Below are positions 18,403 to 27,105 of a stretch of DNA of 64,000 bases, piece after piece (the stretch's first letter is position 1; every line of letters starts with the position of its first letter). A program made the translations under genes and the position numbers. The notes below the pieces were generated by a model. That model was not told the origin of the DNA, did not search any database, and saw only the letters and a program-made list of their open reading frames with translations. The stretch covers positions 868,001 to 932,000 of the forward strand of contig CAWEKT010000001.1 in assembly GCA_963809765.1 (NCBI GenBank). Direction: 5' to 3'. Origin of the DNA: JACVRM01 sp963809765. GTDB taxonomy: Bacteria; Actinomycetota; Thermoleophilia; Gaiellales; Gaiellaceae.

Positions 18403-19790
18403 TGGCAGAGAGCCAAAAAGTCTCGGACAGCGAGGCACCGAGCGCTGACGAGGCCGCCACACCGGAGACCGGGGAGGAGGAGCCGCCGCGCGAGCTGCTC
18501 GGCACGGTTGCGATCGTCGGCTTCCCGAACGTCGGCAAGTCCACGCTCATCAACCGCCTGACCGCGACCCGGGCAGCCGTCGTCCACGAGACGCCCGGCG
18601 TCACCCGCGACCGCAAGGAGCTCCTCTGCGAGTGGAACGGCAAGGAGTTCCTGCTCGTGGACACGGGCGGCGTCGACATCGCCGACCCGTCCCCGATCAC
18701 CCGCGGCATCGCCGACCAGGCGCGCGCCGCGATCGCCGACGCCGACCTCGTGCTCTTCGTCGTCGACGCAAAGACCGGCATCACTCCCGGCGACGAGGAG
18801 ATCGCCTCGATCCTGCGCCACGCGCGCAAGCCGGTGTTCCTGCTCGCGAACAAGATCGACAACCCGGCCCGGGACTCGCTCGCGCTCGAGTTCCACCGCC
18901 TTGGCCTCGGCGATCCGATCCCGCTGTCGGGACTGCACGGTCACGGCACCGGCGACCTGCTCGACGCGATCGTCGAGCAGCTCCCGGGGGGCGGCCCTGC
19001 GCCGGTGGGCGAGGAGGCGATCCGGGTCGCGATCATGGGCCGCCCGAACGTCGGCAAGTCCAGCTTGCTGAACGCACTGCTGGGCCAGGATCGGGTGCTG
19101 GTCTCCGACGTGCCCGGGACGACGCGGGATGCGATCGACACCGTGCTCGAGCGTGACGACCGAACATTCCTGCTGGTCGACACGGCAGGCCTCCGTCGCA
19201 AGCGGCGTCAGCGGCAGGGGATCGAGTACTTCTCGGAGCTTCGTGCCTTGCAGGCGGCCGAGCGCGCGGACGTTGCGGTCGTGCTCGTGGACGCGAGCGA
19301 GGGCCTCGTCGAGCAGGATCTCCAGGTCGCCGAGACGGCCCGGAGGGCGCAGTGCTCCACGTTGATCGCGCTGTCGAAGTGGGACGTGTCGCAGGTGGAG
19401 CTCGATGAGGTCCGCGGAGAGCTCACCCGCCGGCTGCGCCAGCGGCCGCCGGTCATCGCGGTCTCGGCGCACACCGGTCGCGGCGTCGCGCGCGTCCTCG
19501 ACCGCGTCACCGAGCTGTTCACGAAGCACACGGGCCGGGTGCCGACGCCCGAGCTGAACCGCTTCCTGCGCGAGCTCCGCGAGCAGCGGCAGCCGACCAG
19601 CCGCGGCGGCCGCAAGCTGAACATGCTCTACGGCGCCCAGGTGGGCAGGCGCCCACCGCGCTTCCGCGTCTTCGTCAACGACCCGGGCCTGATCACGCGC
19701 GACTACGGCTACTGGGTCGAGAACCAGCTGCGCGAGCGCTTCGCGCTCCAGGGCATCCCCGTCGCGATCGACTTCCTGCGCCGTTCATAG
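18402..19790 (+). CDS. der: Ribosome-associated GTPase Der (EngA)
   Basis: Double GTPase needed for 50S assembly. The first G domain has GFPNVGKST (about residues 39-47), DTGG and NKID; the second has GRPNVGKSS (about 210-218), DTAG and SKWD; a KH-like domain closes the protein (about 380-462). An acidic 30-residue N-terminal extension precedes the first domain. The GTG start overlaps the plsC stop by one base. Confidence 0.95.
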   Translation: MAESQKVSDSEAPSADEAATPETGEEEPPRELLGTVAIVGFPNVGKSTLINRLTATRAAVVHETPGVTRDRKELLCEWNGKEFLLVDTGGVDIADPSPITRGIADQARAAIADADLVLFVVDAKTGITPGDEEIASILRHARKPVFLLANKIDNPARDSLALEFHRLGLGDPIPLSGLHGHGTGDLLDAIVEQLPGGGPAPVGEEAIRVAIMGRPNVGKSSLLNALLGQDRVLVSDVPGTTRDAIDTVLERDDRTFLLVDTAGLRRKRRQRQGIEYFSELRALQAAERADVAVVLVDASEGLVEQDLQVAETARRAQCSTLIALSKWDVSQVELDEVRGELTRRLRQRPPVIAVSAHTGRGVARVLDRVTELFTKHTGRVPTPELNRFLRELREQRQPTSRGGRKLNMLYGAQVGRRPPRFRVFVNDPGLITRDYGYWVENQLRERFALQGIPVAIDFLRRS

Positions 19791-19797
19791 GAGGGAT

Positions 19798-19816
19798 CAC
19801 CCGCCGGCGGCGGGTG
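19798..19816 (+). terminator. Hairpin at the end of the aroA-der unit
   Basis: A perfect 19-base palindrome (CACCCGCCG, one central G, CGGCGGGTG) starts 7 bases after the der stop. No T run follows. Confidence 0.5.
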
Positions 19817-19919
19817 TCGACCGGACAGCTGCGTAGCGTTTGTCTCAAGCAGGCGGCCCGCTGAGCCGAAAAGAGGACGTATGCGGCCCCACAAGCGCAC
19901 CTGCCGGGGGAGGTGACCG

Positions 19920-20045
19920 ATGGAGATTGGCGCCCCCGAGACCGAGCGGGAGATCGAGATCGTGCCCGGCGAGGAGCCCGTGCCCGCCCCGCTGCCCCTC
20001 GAGCAGCCTGCCGAGCGCACGAGCGAGGAGCCGGCCGGCGTATGA
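19920..20045 (+). CDS. 41-residue Pro/Glu-rich protein of unknown function
   Basis: ATG 19920 is preceded by a good Shine-Dalgarno (GGGAGGTG, about 5 bases spacing). The product is acidic and proline-rich (EIEIVPGEEPVPAP). It ends TGA 20043-20045 and overlaps the next start ATG 20042, so the pair is translationally coupled. The RBS and coupling are the evidence for a real gene. I recall similar short acidic proteins beside genes like the next one in actinobacteria, but cannot verify this here. Confidence 0.55.
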   Translation: MEIGAPETEREIEIVPGEEPVPAPLPLEQPAERTSEEPAGV

Positions 20046-20509
20046 GCGACGCTCTCCAGCCGAACGAGCCGATCCTCGGCTGGCGGCTCTGGCAGGTGCG
20101 CCCGCACGAGGACGGGCATCGGCTGGAGTCCTTCACGGCCCACCACGTGGCGTGGCCGGCGCTGGCAAGGCTCGAGGCCCGCTGCTCCCTGCAGGGCCAT
20201 GCAGCGCCTGCCCGCGACCACGAGTGTGGCATCTACGCCTTCCGCACCCAGGCGCACGCCGAGGATCTCCTGCGCCGCTACGTCGGCGTCCGCCAGCGCT
20301 ACGCTCGTGACGTCGAGCTGCCGCCGCCGCCGCGGCCCGCCCGCCCGATCGCACTGGGCCGCGTCTCGCTCTGGGGTCGCGTGCTCGAACGCGAGCACGG
20401 CTTCCGGGCGCAGTACGCGTATCCGTACGACGTCGTGCTGCTGGGCGCGGACGAGACGATCGCCCGCCAGCTGCGCCGGCTGTACGCAGTCGACGTGACC
20501 GCCGCGTAG
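20042..20509 (+). CDS. Conserved-looking protein of unknown function with a CGIYAF motif
   Basis: 155 residues, no signal peptide or membrane helix. Features: PILGWRLWQV at the N-terminus, two cysteines before CGIYAF (about residue 61), and a core YDVVLLGADETIARQLRR near the C-terminus. The first half looks like a small globular domain with a possible metal or disulfide site. It is coupled to the 41-residue gene upstream. No function can be assigned. Confidence 0.65.
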   Translation: MSDALQPNEPILGWRLWQVRPHEDGHRLESFTAHHVAWPALARLEARCSLQGHAAPARDHECGIYAFRTQAHAEDLLRRYVGVRQRYARDVELPPPPRPARPIALGRVSLWGRVLEREHGFRAQYAYPYDVVLLGADETIARQLRRLYAVDVTAA

Positions 20510-20577
20510 CACGGCCGGCCGCGTCGCCGCGTCATACCGCTCGTCCACTCTCTGCAGAGCGCGTCTGTCCTCTTCCT

Positions 20578-20740
20578 TGCCGAAGGGCTGGCCCGCGCGA
20601 GAGGCACACCGAGGGCAGCGCGTGGAGGCCAGGACGGAAGCGCGGGCACCCAGTCCGCTACCGCCGGCTCCTGAAACGCTGGCACAACGCCTCGCTCGCA
20701 AGGAGGGGCGCACGGGGGAACGACGAGACCTGACGCGAGC
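20578..20740 (-). repeat. Dispersed intergenic element, copy 3, half hairpin lost
   Basis: Minus orientation, shorter and more diverged. It keeps the CCGAAGGG end, GAGAGGCAC, CAGCGCGT, GCCGGCTCCTGAAACGCTGG and one hairpin arm CACGGGGGAAC (20711-20721), but the second arm is replaced. It ends at the promoter of the MFS gene. Confidence 0.6.
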
Positions 20741-20745
20741 GGCGT

Positions 20746-20751
20746 TAACGT
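20746..20751 (+). promoter_or_regulatory. -10 element of the MFS gene
   Basis: TAACGT, 7 bases before GTG 20759. Confidence 0.5.
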
Positions 20752-20758
20752 CGGCGGC

Positions 20759-21997
20759 GTGATCTCCCTCCGCGAGCGCGCGGGTGCGCTCTCCGAGCGG
20801 CCCTTCCGCCTGCTCTGGCTCGGACAGACGACCTCGGCGATCGGGGACGTCATGATCGGCGTCGCGCTCGCGTTCGCGGTCTTTCAGGTCGGGGGCGGCG
20901 CCGCCCAGCTCGGCCTCGTCTTTGCGGCGCTGACGATCGGCCGCACCGTGTTCATCCCGATCGGCGGCGTCTGGGCCGACCGCCTGCCGCGGCGGCTCGT
21001 GATGCTCACGTGCGACGCGATCCGGGCGGTGGTTCAGGCCTTCGCGGCGATTGCGCTTCTCACGGGCGCGATGGAGGTCTGGATGCTCGCCGTCACCTCG
21101 TTCGTGTTCGGCGCGGCGAGCGCGTTCTTTCTCCCGGCCGCGACCGGGCTCGTCCCACAGACGATCTCGGCCGCCCGGCTGCAGCAGGCGAACGCGCTGC
21201 TGGCGCTCTCGCGCAGCACGGTTCAGGTCGTCGGGCCGGCCCTCTCGGGCTTGATCGTCGTGGCGGCGGAGCCGGGCTGGGTCTTCGCCATCGACGCGCT
21301 GACGTTCGTCGCGAGCGCCGCGTTCCTCTCCGTCCTTCCGATCGCCGCGACCGAGCGCACGCCGCGCCGCCCCTTCCTGGACGAGCTCGGCGAAGGGGCG
21401 CGCGAGACGTGGTCGCGCGGCTGGATGCGAGCCGGGCTCTCCCTCACCGCGGTCACCGTGCTCGGCATCTCAACCTTCCTCGTGCTCGGCCCCGTCATCA
21501 GCCAGCGCGACCTGGGCGGTGCGACTGCGTGGGGCGCCATCCTCGCCGCGGGGGCGGTGGGCGGGATCCTCGGCGGTGCCTTCGCCTTGCGTCTGCGGCC
21601 TCACCGCCCGCTCGTATCCGCGTTCGCAGCGTGGTCGCTGTCCGCGTTGCCCGCGCTGGCCCTCCTGCCGCCGTTGCCCACGGTGGCCGTCGCGATCGCC
21701 TACGGCGTCTTCCAGGCGGGCATCGCGTTCGGCAACAACATGTTCGAGACGGTCCTGCAGCGCGAGATCCCGGGCCACCTGCTGTCGCGCGTCGACTCCT
21801 TCACGTGGCTGGTCGCGCTCGGGCTGAGCCCGCTCGGCCAGGCGCTGGCGGGCCCGGCGTCGGACGCGTTCGGCACCGATGCGGTGCTGATCACGGCCGC
21901 GGGTCTCGTGGTGGTCTCGTGCGCGGCCGGCATCTCGGCGCCGTCCGTGCGCGCGATCACGCGTTTCAGCGCTCCCGCCCCGCCGCGCCCGGTCTGA
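20759..21997 (+). CDS. Major facilitator superfamily transporter, probable exporter
   Basis: 412 residues with about 12 hydrophobic helices. The MFS motif A loop between helices 2 and 3 is GGVWADRLPRR (about residue 70). Sequence style resembles the EntS/DHA3 group of exporters. No substrate can be inferred; neighbours are unrelated. The -10 spacing sets GTG 20759 as start. Confidence 0.82.
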   Translation: MISLRERAGALSERPFRLLWLGQTTSAIGDVMIGVALAFAVFQVGGGAAQLGLVFAALTIGRTVFIPIGGVWADRLPRRLVMLTCDAIRAVVQAFAAIALLTGAMEVWMLAVTSFVFGAASAFFLPAATGLVPQTISAARLQQANALLALSRSTVQVVGPALSGLIVVAAEPGWVFAIDALTFVASAAFLSVLPIAATERTPRRPFLDELGEGARETWSRGWMRAGLSLTAVTVLGISTFLVLGPVISQRDLGGATAWGAILAAGAVGGILGGAFALRLRPHRPLVSAFAAWSLSALPALALLPPLPTVAVAIAYGVFQAGIAFGNNMFETVLQREIPGHLLSRVDSFTWLVALGLSPLGQALAGPASDAFGTDAVLITAAGLVVVSCAAGISAPSVRAITRFSAPAPPRPV

Positions 21998-22012
21998 GGG
22001 AGCAGCGCGCGT

Positions 22013-22037
22013 ATCACGAAGCGAGCGAAGCGAAGTA
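22013..22037 (-). repeat. Short remnant of the dispersed element
   Basis: TCACGAAGCGAGCGAAGCGAAG is the reverse complement of the stop-proximal end of the ~200-bp element, found here alone 16 bases after the MFS stop. Confidence 0.5.
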
Positions 22038-22047
22038 GGCGCGCGGC

Positions 22048-22077
22048 TTGACTTGCGCGGCGCCGAGGCCGTTTGAT
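22048..22077 (+). promoter_or_regulatory. Promoter of the glpF-dhaK-dhaL-glpK unit
   Basis: TTGACT (22048-22053), 18 bases, then TTTGAT (22072-22077). The -35 is close to consensus. It would give a leader of about 45 bases carrying the GGGAGGTG ribosome site of glpF. Confidence 0.45.
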
Positions 22078-22129
22078 TGCCCCTGCGCACAGCGGTACCT
22101 GCGGCGCCCACAACGGAGAGGGAGGTGCC

Positions 22130-22921
22130 ATGGAGATCTTCACTGCCGAGCTGGTCGGGACGGCGATCCTGATCTTGTTCGGGGACGGCGTGGTGGCGGG
22201 CGTGCTGCTCGCACGCTCGAAAGCCGAGAACTCGGGCTGGATCGTGATCACCTTCGGCTGGGGGATGGCGGTTGCGATCGCCATCTACGCCATCGGCCAG
22301 TTCAGCGGCGCGCACTTGAACCCTGCGGTCACGATCGGGTTTGCGGTTACCGACCTCACTCCCTGGAACGACGTGCCCGCCTACCTGCTCGGCGAGTTCG
22401 CCGGAGCAATGCTGGGTGCAATCCTCGTGTACCTCGCCTACTACGTGCATTGGGAGGAGACCGAGGATCCCGGACTGAAGCTGGCCGTCTTCTCCACCGG
22501 GCCCGCAATCCGCAATACCCGCTTCAACCTCGTGACCGAGTTCATCGGCACGTTCGCGCTGGTGTTCGGCGTGCTCGCCATCAGCGGGCACTTCGCCCCG
22601 AACGTCATCGGTGACCTCGCCTTGACGACGGCGTTCAGTCAGGCATTTCCACCGCTCCTGGTCGGGTTGCTCGTGTTCGCGATCGGCCTCTCGCTCGGTG
22701 GCCCGACGGGGTACGCGATCAACCCTGCGCGTGACCTCGGGCCGAGGATCATGCATGCGGTGCTGCCCATCCCGGGCAAGGGCACGTCCGACTGGGAGTA
22801 CAGCTGGATCCCGGTGGTCGGACCCATCGCCGGCGGCATCGTCGGCGCTGTGACCTATCAGGCGCTCTTCGCACCGGGTGTGGGCAACCTGGAAGTGCTG
22901 CGCTCGGTGATCCCACTCTGA
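22130..22921 (+). CDS. glpF: Glycerol facilitator (aquaglyceroporin, MIP family)
   Basis: Passive glycerol channel, 263 residues and six membrane helices. The two pore motifs are HLNPAV (N at about residue 64) and INPARD (about 198); the aspartate after the second motif is typical of glycerol-conducting members. ATG 22130 is chosen because GGGAGGTG lies just upstream. First gene of the glycerol/dihydroxyacetone cluster, 16 bases before dhaK. Confidence 0.9.
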   Translation: MEIFTAELVGTAILILFGDGVVAGVLLARSKAENSGWIVITFGWGMAVAIAIYAIGQFSGAHLNPAVTIGFAVTDLTPWNDVPAYLLGEFAGAMLGAILVYLAYYVHWEETEDPGLKLAVFSTGPAIRNTRFNLVTEFIGTFALVFGVLAISGHFAPNVIGDLALTTAFSQAFPPLLVGLLVFAIGLSLGGPTGYAINPARDLGPRIMHAVLPIPGKGTSDWEYSWIPVVGPIAGGIVGAVTYQALFAPGVGNLEVLRSVIPL

Positions 22922-22937
22922 TGGGAGGAGGCAACGC

Positions 22938-23939
22938 GTGAAGAAGCTGATCAACAAGCCGGAAGACGTCGTCCGCGAGGCGCTGCAAGGTGTCGCCGCG
23001 GCGCACGGCGACCGTGTCCGCGTGCACTACGACCCGTACTACGTCGTCCGGGCAGACGCTCCGGTCAAGGGCAAGGTGGGGCTCCTCTCGGGGGGCGGCT
23101 CGGGGCACGAGCCGATGCACGGCGGCTTCGTCGGCATGGGCATGCTCGACGCGGCCTGCCCGGGCGAGGTCTTCACGTCACCCACGCCCGACCAGATGCT
23201 GGAGGCGACCAAGGCGATCGACGCTGGCGCGGGCGTCCTCCACATCGTCAAGAACTACACCGGCGACGTCATGAACTTCGAGATGGCGGCCGAGCTCGCC
23301 CGCGGCGAAGGCGTCGAGGTCGAGGCGGTCGTCATCGACGACGACGTCGCAGTGCAGGACAGCCTCTATACCGCCGGACGCCGCGGCGTCGGCGCGACTG
23401 TGCTCGTCGAGAAGCTCTGCGGCGCGGCCGCGGAGTCGGGCACGCCGCTCGCGGACGTCGCCGAGCTTTGCCGGTTGGTGAACGCCAACGCGCGCAGCAT
23501 GGGCATGGCGCTCACCTCCTGCACCGTGCCGAGCGCGGGCAAGCCTACGTTCGAGCTCGGCGACGACGAGATGGAGATCGGCATCGGCATCCATGGCGAG
23601 CCGGGCAGGGAGCGGAAGAAGCTCGCGTCGGCGGCAGAGGTGACGCGCATGCTGACCGAGCCGATTCTCGACGACGGCGTCATCGGGAAGGGCGACACCG
23701 TGCTCGCTTTCGTCAACGGCATGGGCGGCACGCCGCTGCTCGAGCTCTACGTCATCTACAACGAGCTGGCGAAGCTGCTCGACGAACGCGGCGTCACCAT
23801 CGGCCGCAACCTGATCGGCCCGTACATCACCTCGCTGGAGATGGCGGGCGCCTCGATCACGCTGCTCAAGCTGAACGACGAGCTGACCAAGCTGTGGGAC
23901 GAACCGGTCAACACGCCCGCCCTCAGGTGGGGCGTCTAG
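22938..23939 (+). CDS. dhaK: Dihydroxyacetone kinase subunit DhaK
   Basis: Binds dihydroxyacetone covalently through a histidine; phosphate comes from DhaL. 333 residues. GGGSGHEPMHGGFVG (about residues 52-66) is the substrate-site signature and IGIHGEPG carries the hemiaminal histidine at about residue 217. GTG 22938 has GGGAGGAGG upstream. The form is PTS-dependent rather than ATP-dependent because DhaK and DhaL are separate proteins and DhaM is encoded 8 kb downstream. Confidence 0.95.
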   Translation: MKKLINKPEDVVREALQGVAAAHGDRVRVHYDPYYVVRADAPVKGKVGLLSGGGSGHEPMHGGFVGMGMLDAACPGEVFTSPTPDQMLEATKAIDAGAGVLHIVKNYTGDVMNFEMAAELARGEGVEVEAVVIDDDVAVQDSLYTAGRRGVGATVLVEKLCGAAAESGTPLADVAELCRLVNANARSMGMALTSCTVPSAGKPTFELGDDEMEIGIGIHGEPGRERKKLASAAEVTRMLTEPILDDGVIGKGDTVLAFVNGMGGTPLLELYVIYNELAKLLDERGVTIGRNLIGPYITSLEMAGASITLLKLNDELTKLWDEPVNTPALRWGV

Positions 23940-23950
23940 GCCTGCTGTAC

Positions 23951-23977
23951 GCGGGCGGCGGCACTGCCGCCGCCCGC
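23951..23977 (+). other. Intercistronic palindrome between dhaK and dhaL
   Basis: Perfect 27-base palindrome with 13-base arms (GCGGGCGGCGGCA) around one C. In mRNA it would be a very stable hairpin 11 bases after the dhaK stop and just before the dhaL ribosome site; it could trim readthrough or protect the upstream message. Confidence 0.55.
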
Positions 23978-23996
23978 GCTTGCGGAGGCAGCTGAG

Positions 23997-24638
23997 GTGG
24001 CGGTCTCCGGGCCGGAGCTCGTCGGCTGGATCCGCGCGTTCGCCGGCACGGTCGCGGAGCAGAAGGCGTACCTCACCGAGCTCGACTCGGCAATCGGCGA
24101 CGCCGACCACGGCACCAACATGGACCGGGGCATGACCGCCGCTGCGGCCAAGCTGGACGGTCACCCCACCGACGACACCGGCGCGCTGCTGAAGACCGTC
24201 GGCATGACGCTCATCTCGACCGTGGGAGGAGCGGGCGGGCCGCTCTACGGCACGCTCTTCCTTCAGATGGGCATGAAGGCGGCCGGCAAGGCAGAGCTCG
24301 ATGCCGGCGACTGGGACGAGATGCTCTCTGCCGCCATCGCCGGCGTCCAGGCCCGCGGCAAGGCGGAGCCAGGAGACAAGACGATGGTCGACGCACTCGT
24401 CCCGGCCCAGGAGGCCTTCGCGGCCGCACGGGCAGAGGGCGCCTCGTTCGCCGACTCGCTGCGGCGCTCGGCCGACGCGGCCGAGCAGGGCATGCAGGCC
24501 ACCGTTCCGCTCGTGGCGCGCAAGGGCCGCGCCAGCTACCTGGGCGAGCGGAGCGCCGGCCACCAGGACCCGGGAGCCACGTCATCGTGGCTCCTACTGA
24601 AGACGGCCGCGGACGCCCTCGGGCCCGCGGCGGACTGA
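23997..24638 (+). CDS. dhaL: Dihydroxyacetone kinase subunit DhaL
   Basis: Carries the tightly bound ADP that accepts phosphate from DhaM and passes it to dihydroxyacetone on DhaK. 213 residues, all-helical. The nucleotide/Mg site is IGDADHGTNMDRGM (about residues 34-47), followed by GGAGGPLYGTLF and PGDKTMVDAL. GTG 23997 is preceded by GGAGG at 9 bases. Fourteen bases later comes glpK. Confidence 0.95.
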   Translation: MAVSGPELVGWIRAFAGTVAEQKAYLTELDSAIGDADHGTNMDRGMTAAAAKLDGHPTDDTGALLKTVGMTLISTVGGAGGPLYGTLFLQMGMKAAGKAELDAGDWDEMLSAAIAGVQARGKAEPGDKTMVDALVPAQEAFAAARAEGASFADSLRRSADAAEQGMQATVPLVARKGRASYLGERSAGHQDPGATSSWLLLKTAADALGPAAD

Positions 24639-24651
24639 CGAAAGGAGCGAG

Positions 24652-26148
24652 ATGGCCGACTACGTCGGAGCACTCGACCAGGGCACGACGTCAACCCGCT
24701 TCATGGTCTTCGACCACTCGGGGCAGGTCGTCGGGATCGACCAGAAGGAGCACGAGCAGATCTATCCGAAGCCCGGCTGGGTCGAGCACGACGCGATGGA
24801 GATCTGGGAGCGCTCCCAGGCAGTCATCGGTGGCGCCCTGTCCAACGCGGGCATCGGGGCCAAGGACCTCGCGGCAGTCGGTGTCACGAACCAGCGCGAG
24901 ACAACCGTCGTGTGGGACAAGACGACAGGGAAGCCGGTCTACAACGCAATCGTCTGGCAGGACACCCGCACGGACACCTACGTGAACGAGTTCTCCAAGG
25001 ACGGCGGCCAGGACCGTCTGCGGCCGAAGACCGGCCTGCCGCTGGCGACCTACTTCTCGGGGCCGAAGGTGAAGTGGGTGCTCGAAAACGTGGACGGCGC
25101 CAAGGCCAAGGCGGACTCCGGCGATCTGGCCTTCGGGAATATCGACACGTGGTGCATCTGGAACCTGACGGGCGGCACGAAGGGCGGCGTCCACATCACG
25201 GACGTCACCAACGCGAGCCGCACGCTGCTCATGAACCTTGAGACGCTCGACTGGGACGACGAGATCCTGCAGCTGATGGGGATCCCGCGGGCCATGCTCC
25301 CGGAGATCCGCGCCTCCAGCGAGGTCTACGGCAACGCTGTCGGAGAGCTCGACGGGATCCCGGTCGCAGGCGACCTCGGCGACCAGCAGGCCGCCCTCTT
25401 CGGGCAGACCTGCTTCTCGGTCGGCGAGGCCAAGAACACCTACGGGACTGGCAACTTCCTCCTCCTCAACACGGGCACGGAGGCGGTCCAGTCGAAGAGC
25501 GGCCTTCTGACCACCCTCGCCTACAAGATCGGCGACCAGCCGGCGACGTACTGCCTCGAGGGCGCGATCGCGATCACCGGCGCGCTCGTGCAGTGGCTGC
25601 GCGACAACCTGGGGATGATCAGCTCGTCGGAAGAGGTCGAGACGCTCGCCAAGACGGTGGACGACAACGGCGGCTGCTACTTCGTGCCGGCGTTCTCGGG
25701 CCTGTTCGCGCCGTACTGGCGCTCGGACGCCCGCGGCGTCATCGCCGGGCTCACCCGCTACGTCAACAAGGGCCACATCGCCAGGGCGACGCTCGAGGCG
25801 ACCGCCTGGCAGACCCGCGAGGTCGTCGACGCCATGAACACGGACTCCGGCGTCGACCTCACGTCGCTCAAGGTCGACGGCGGCATGGTCCACAACGAGC
25901 TGCTGATGCAGTTCCAGGCCGACGTGCTCGGTGTGCCGGTCATCCGCCCGACCGTCGCCGAGACCACCTCCCTCGGCGCTGCCTATGCGGCCGGCCTGGC
26001 GGTCGGCTTCTGGAGCGAGGTCGAGGACCTGCGCGCCAACTGGGGCAAGGACAAGCAGTGGGAGCCCCAGATGGACAAAGGCAAGGTCGAGCAGGAGTAC
26101 GGCTACTGGAAGAAGGCAGTCACCAAGTCATTCGACTGGGTCGAGTAA
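24652..26148 (+). CDS. glpK: Glycerol kinase
   Basis: ATP-dependent phosphorylation of glycerol to sn-glycerol 3-phosphate. 498 residues, FGGY family: N-terminal ALDQGTTSTRFMVFD, TNQRETTVVWD, and a C-terminal GGMVHNELLMQFQAD. ATG 24652 has AAAGGAG upstream. Presence with dhaKL in one unit gives the cell both the glycerol 3-phosphate and the dihydroxyacetone route. The stop is followed at once by a repeat element. Confidence 0.95.
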   Translation: MADYVGALDQGTTSTRFMVFDHSGQVVGIDQKEHEQIYPKPGWVEHDAMEIWERSQAVIGGALSNAGIGAKDLAAVGVTNQRETTVVWDKTTGKPVYNAIVWQDTRTDTYVNEFSKDGGQDRLRPKTGLPLATYFSGPKVKWVLENVDGAKAKADSGDLAFGNIDTWCIWNLTGGTKGGVHITDVTNASRTLLMNLETLDWDDEILQLMGIPRAMLPEIRASSEVYGNAVGELDGIPVAGDLGDQQAALFGQTCFSVGEAKNTYGTGNFLLLNTGTEAVQSKSGLLTTLAYKIGDQPATYCLEGAIAITGALVQWLRDNLGMISSSEEVETLAKTVDDNGGCYFVPAFSGLFAPYWRSDARGVIAGLTRYVNKGHIARATLEATAWQTREVVDAMNTDSGVDLTSLKVDGGMVHNELLMQFQADVLGVPVIRPTVAETTSLGAAYAAGLAVGFWSEVEDLRANWGKDKQWEPQMDKGKVEQEYGYWKKAVTKSFDWVE

Positions 26149-26334
26149 GCGCTTCGCTTCGCTCGCTTCACGGGGGAACCCCTGGTTCCCCCGTGAGCCC
26201 CCTCCTTGCCAATGGAGGCGTGGTCAGGTGTTTCAGGAGCCGGCGGCTGTCGGCTGAGCTCTGGCGTTCACGTCACCTGGTCTGACGCGCTTCCCGCGGG
26301 GTGCCTCCCGGGCGGGCAAGCCGCCCTTCGGCGG
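26149..26334 (+). repeat. Dispersed ~200-bp intergenic element, copy 4
   Basis: Begins right after the glpK stop: CGCTTCGCTTCGCTCGCTTCAC, a 12-bp hairpin (CACGGGGGAACC / GGTTCCCCCGTG) with only a CCT loop, GAGCCCCCTCCTTGC, GGTGTTTCAGGAGCCGGCGGC, CTGGTCTGACGCGC and a distal GGGCGGGCAAGCCGCCC palindrome. The loop is 14-15 bases shorter than in copies 1 and 2. Confidence 0.75.
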
Positions 26335-26390
26335 TGCGGTGAAGGCCAATTGCTCTGTCTCTCCGACGTTCTGTGGTTCGGCTCGGGCGC

Positions 26391-27092
26391 TCATGCCTGC
26401 GCGCTCGTCGCCATGCGTTCGAAGAACTCGCTGACCTCCTGCGGGTCCTTCGGGTTCTCGAGGATGTCGCAGAAGGCGTCGCGGAACGGGCACGTCGTGG
26501 CGCGCGCCTGGGCCACGGCTTCGTCGATCGCGTACGGCGTGCAACAAAGCTCCACGCGCTGGTCATCGACGAGCGCCCAGAACGCGCCCTGGCGGCCCTC
26601 GTAGGGCATGCCCACGCTGCCTGCGTTCGCGAAGGTGATGTCGCCGACCACACGCGTGAACTGCACGTGCGTGTGGCCGCCGACGACAAGGCGCTCACCG
26701 ATGCCGGCGAGCGCCATGCGGAAGCGCTCATCGCTCGAGACGCGGGTCAGGATCTCGTCCTCGTCGCGCGGCGAGCCGTGGCAGTAGAGGACGCCGTCGA
26801 GCGATCGCGCGATGGGCTGCGCAGCGAGGAAGTCGAGCGCCTCGGAGTCGAGCTGGGCCGCGATCCACTCCCACGTTCCGGCCGGCGCCCGCGGGGACTC
26901 CGTATCGCCGTTGCCGCGCACGAAGAGCGCCTTCGCGGCTCTGAGCCGCTCCAGGCACTCGGCCGGCAGCGGGCCGGCGACGACGTCACCGCCGCACACG
27001 ACCGCGTCGAACGGCAGCGCCTCGAGGTCCGCGAGGACGGCGTCGAGCGCCGCCAGGTTTCCGTGCACGTCGTTGAGTACTGCGACGCGCAC
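26391..27092 (-). CDS. Metallophosphoesterase (YfcE-like phosphodiesterase family)
   Basis: Calcineurin-type phosphoesterase of 233 residues. Metal ligands visible in order: the first block lacks the usual DxH but has LNDVHGN (D8, H10), then CGGDVVAG (GD), RGNGDTE (GN-D/E), CHGSPRDE (H), and GGHTHVQF (GHTH). Substrate unknown. GTG 27092 follows GGAG; it is downstream of the FAxGQ-repeat gene by 13 bases and probably cotranscribed with it. Confidence 0.85.
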   Translation of the reverse strand: MRVAVLNDVHGNLAALDAVLADLEALPFDAVVCGGDVVAGPLPAECLERLRAAKALFVRGNGDTESPRAPAGTWEWIAAQLDSEALDFLAAQPIARSLDGVLYCHGSPRDEDEILTRVSSDERFRMALAGIGERLVVGGHTHVQFTRVVGDITFANAGSVGMPYEGRQGAFWALVDDQRVELCCTPYAIDEAVAQARATTCPFRDAFCDILENPKDPQEVSEFFERMATSAQA

Positions 27093-27105
27093 CGTTCAGC
27101 TCCGG

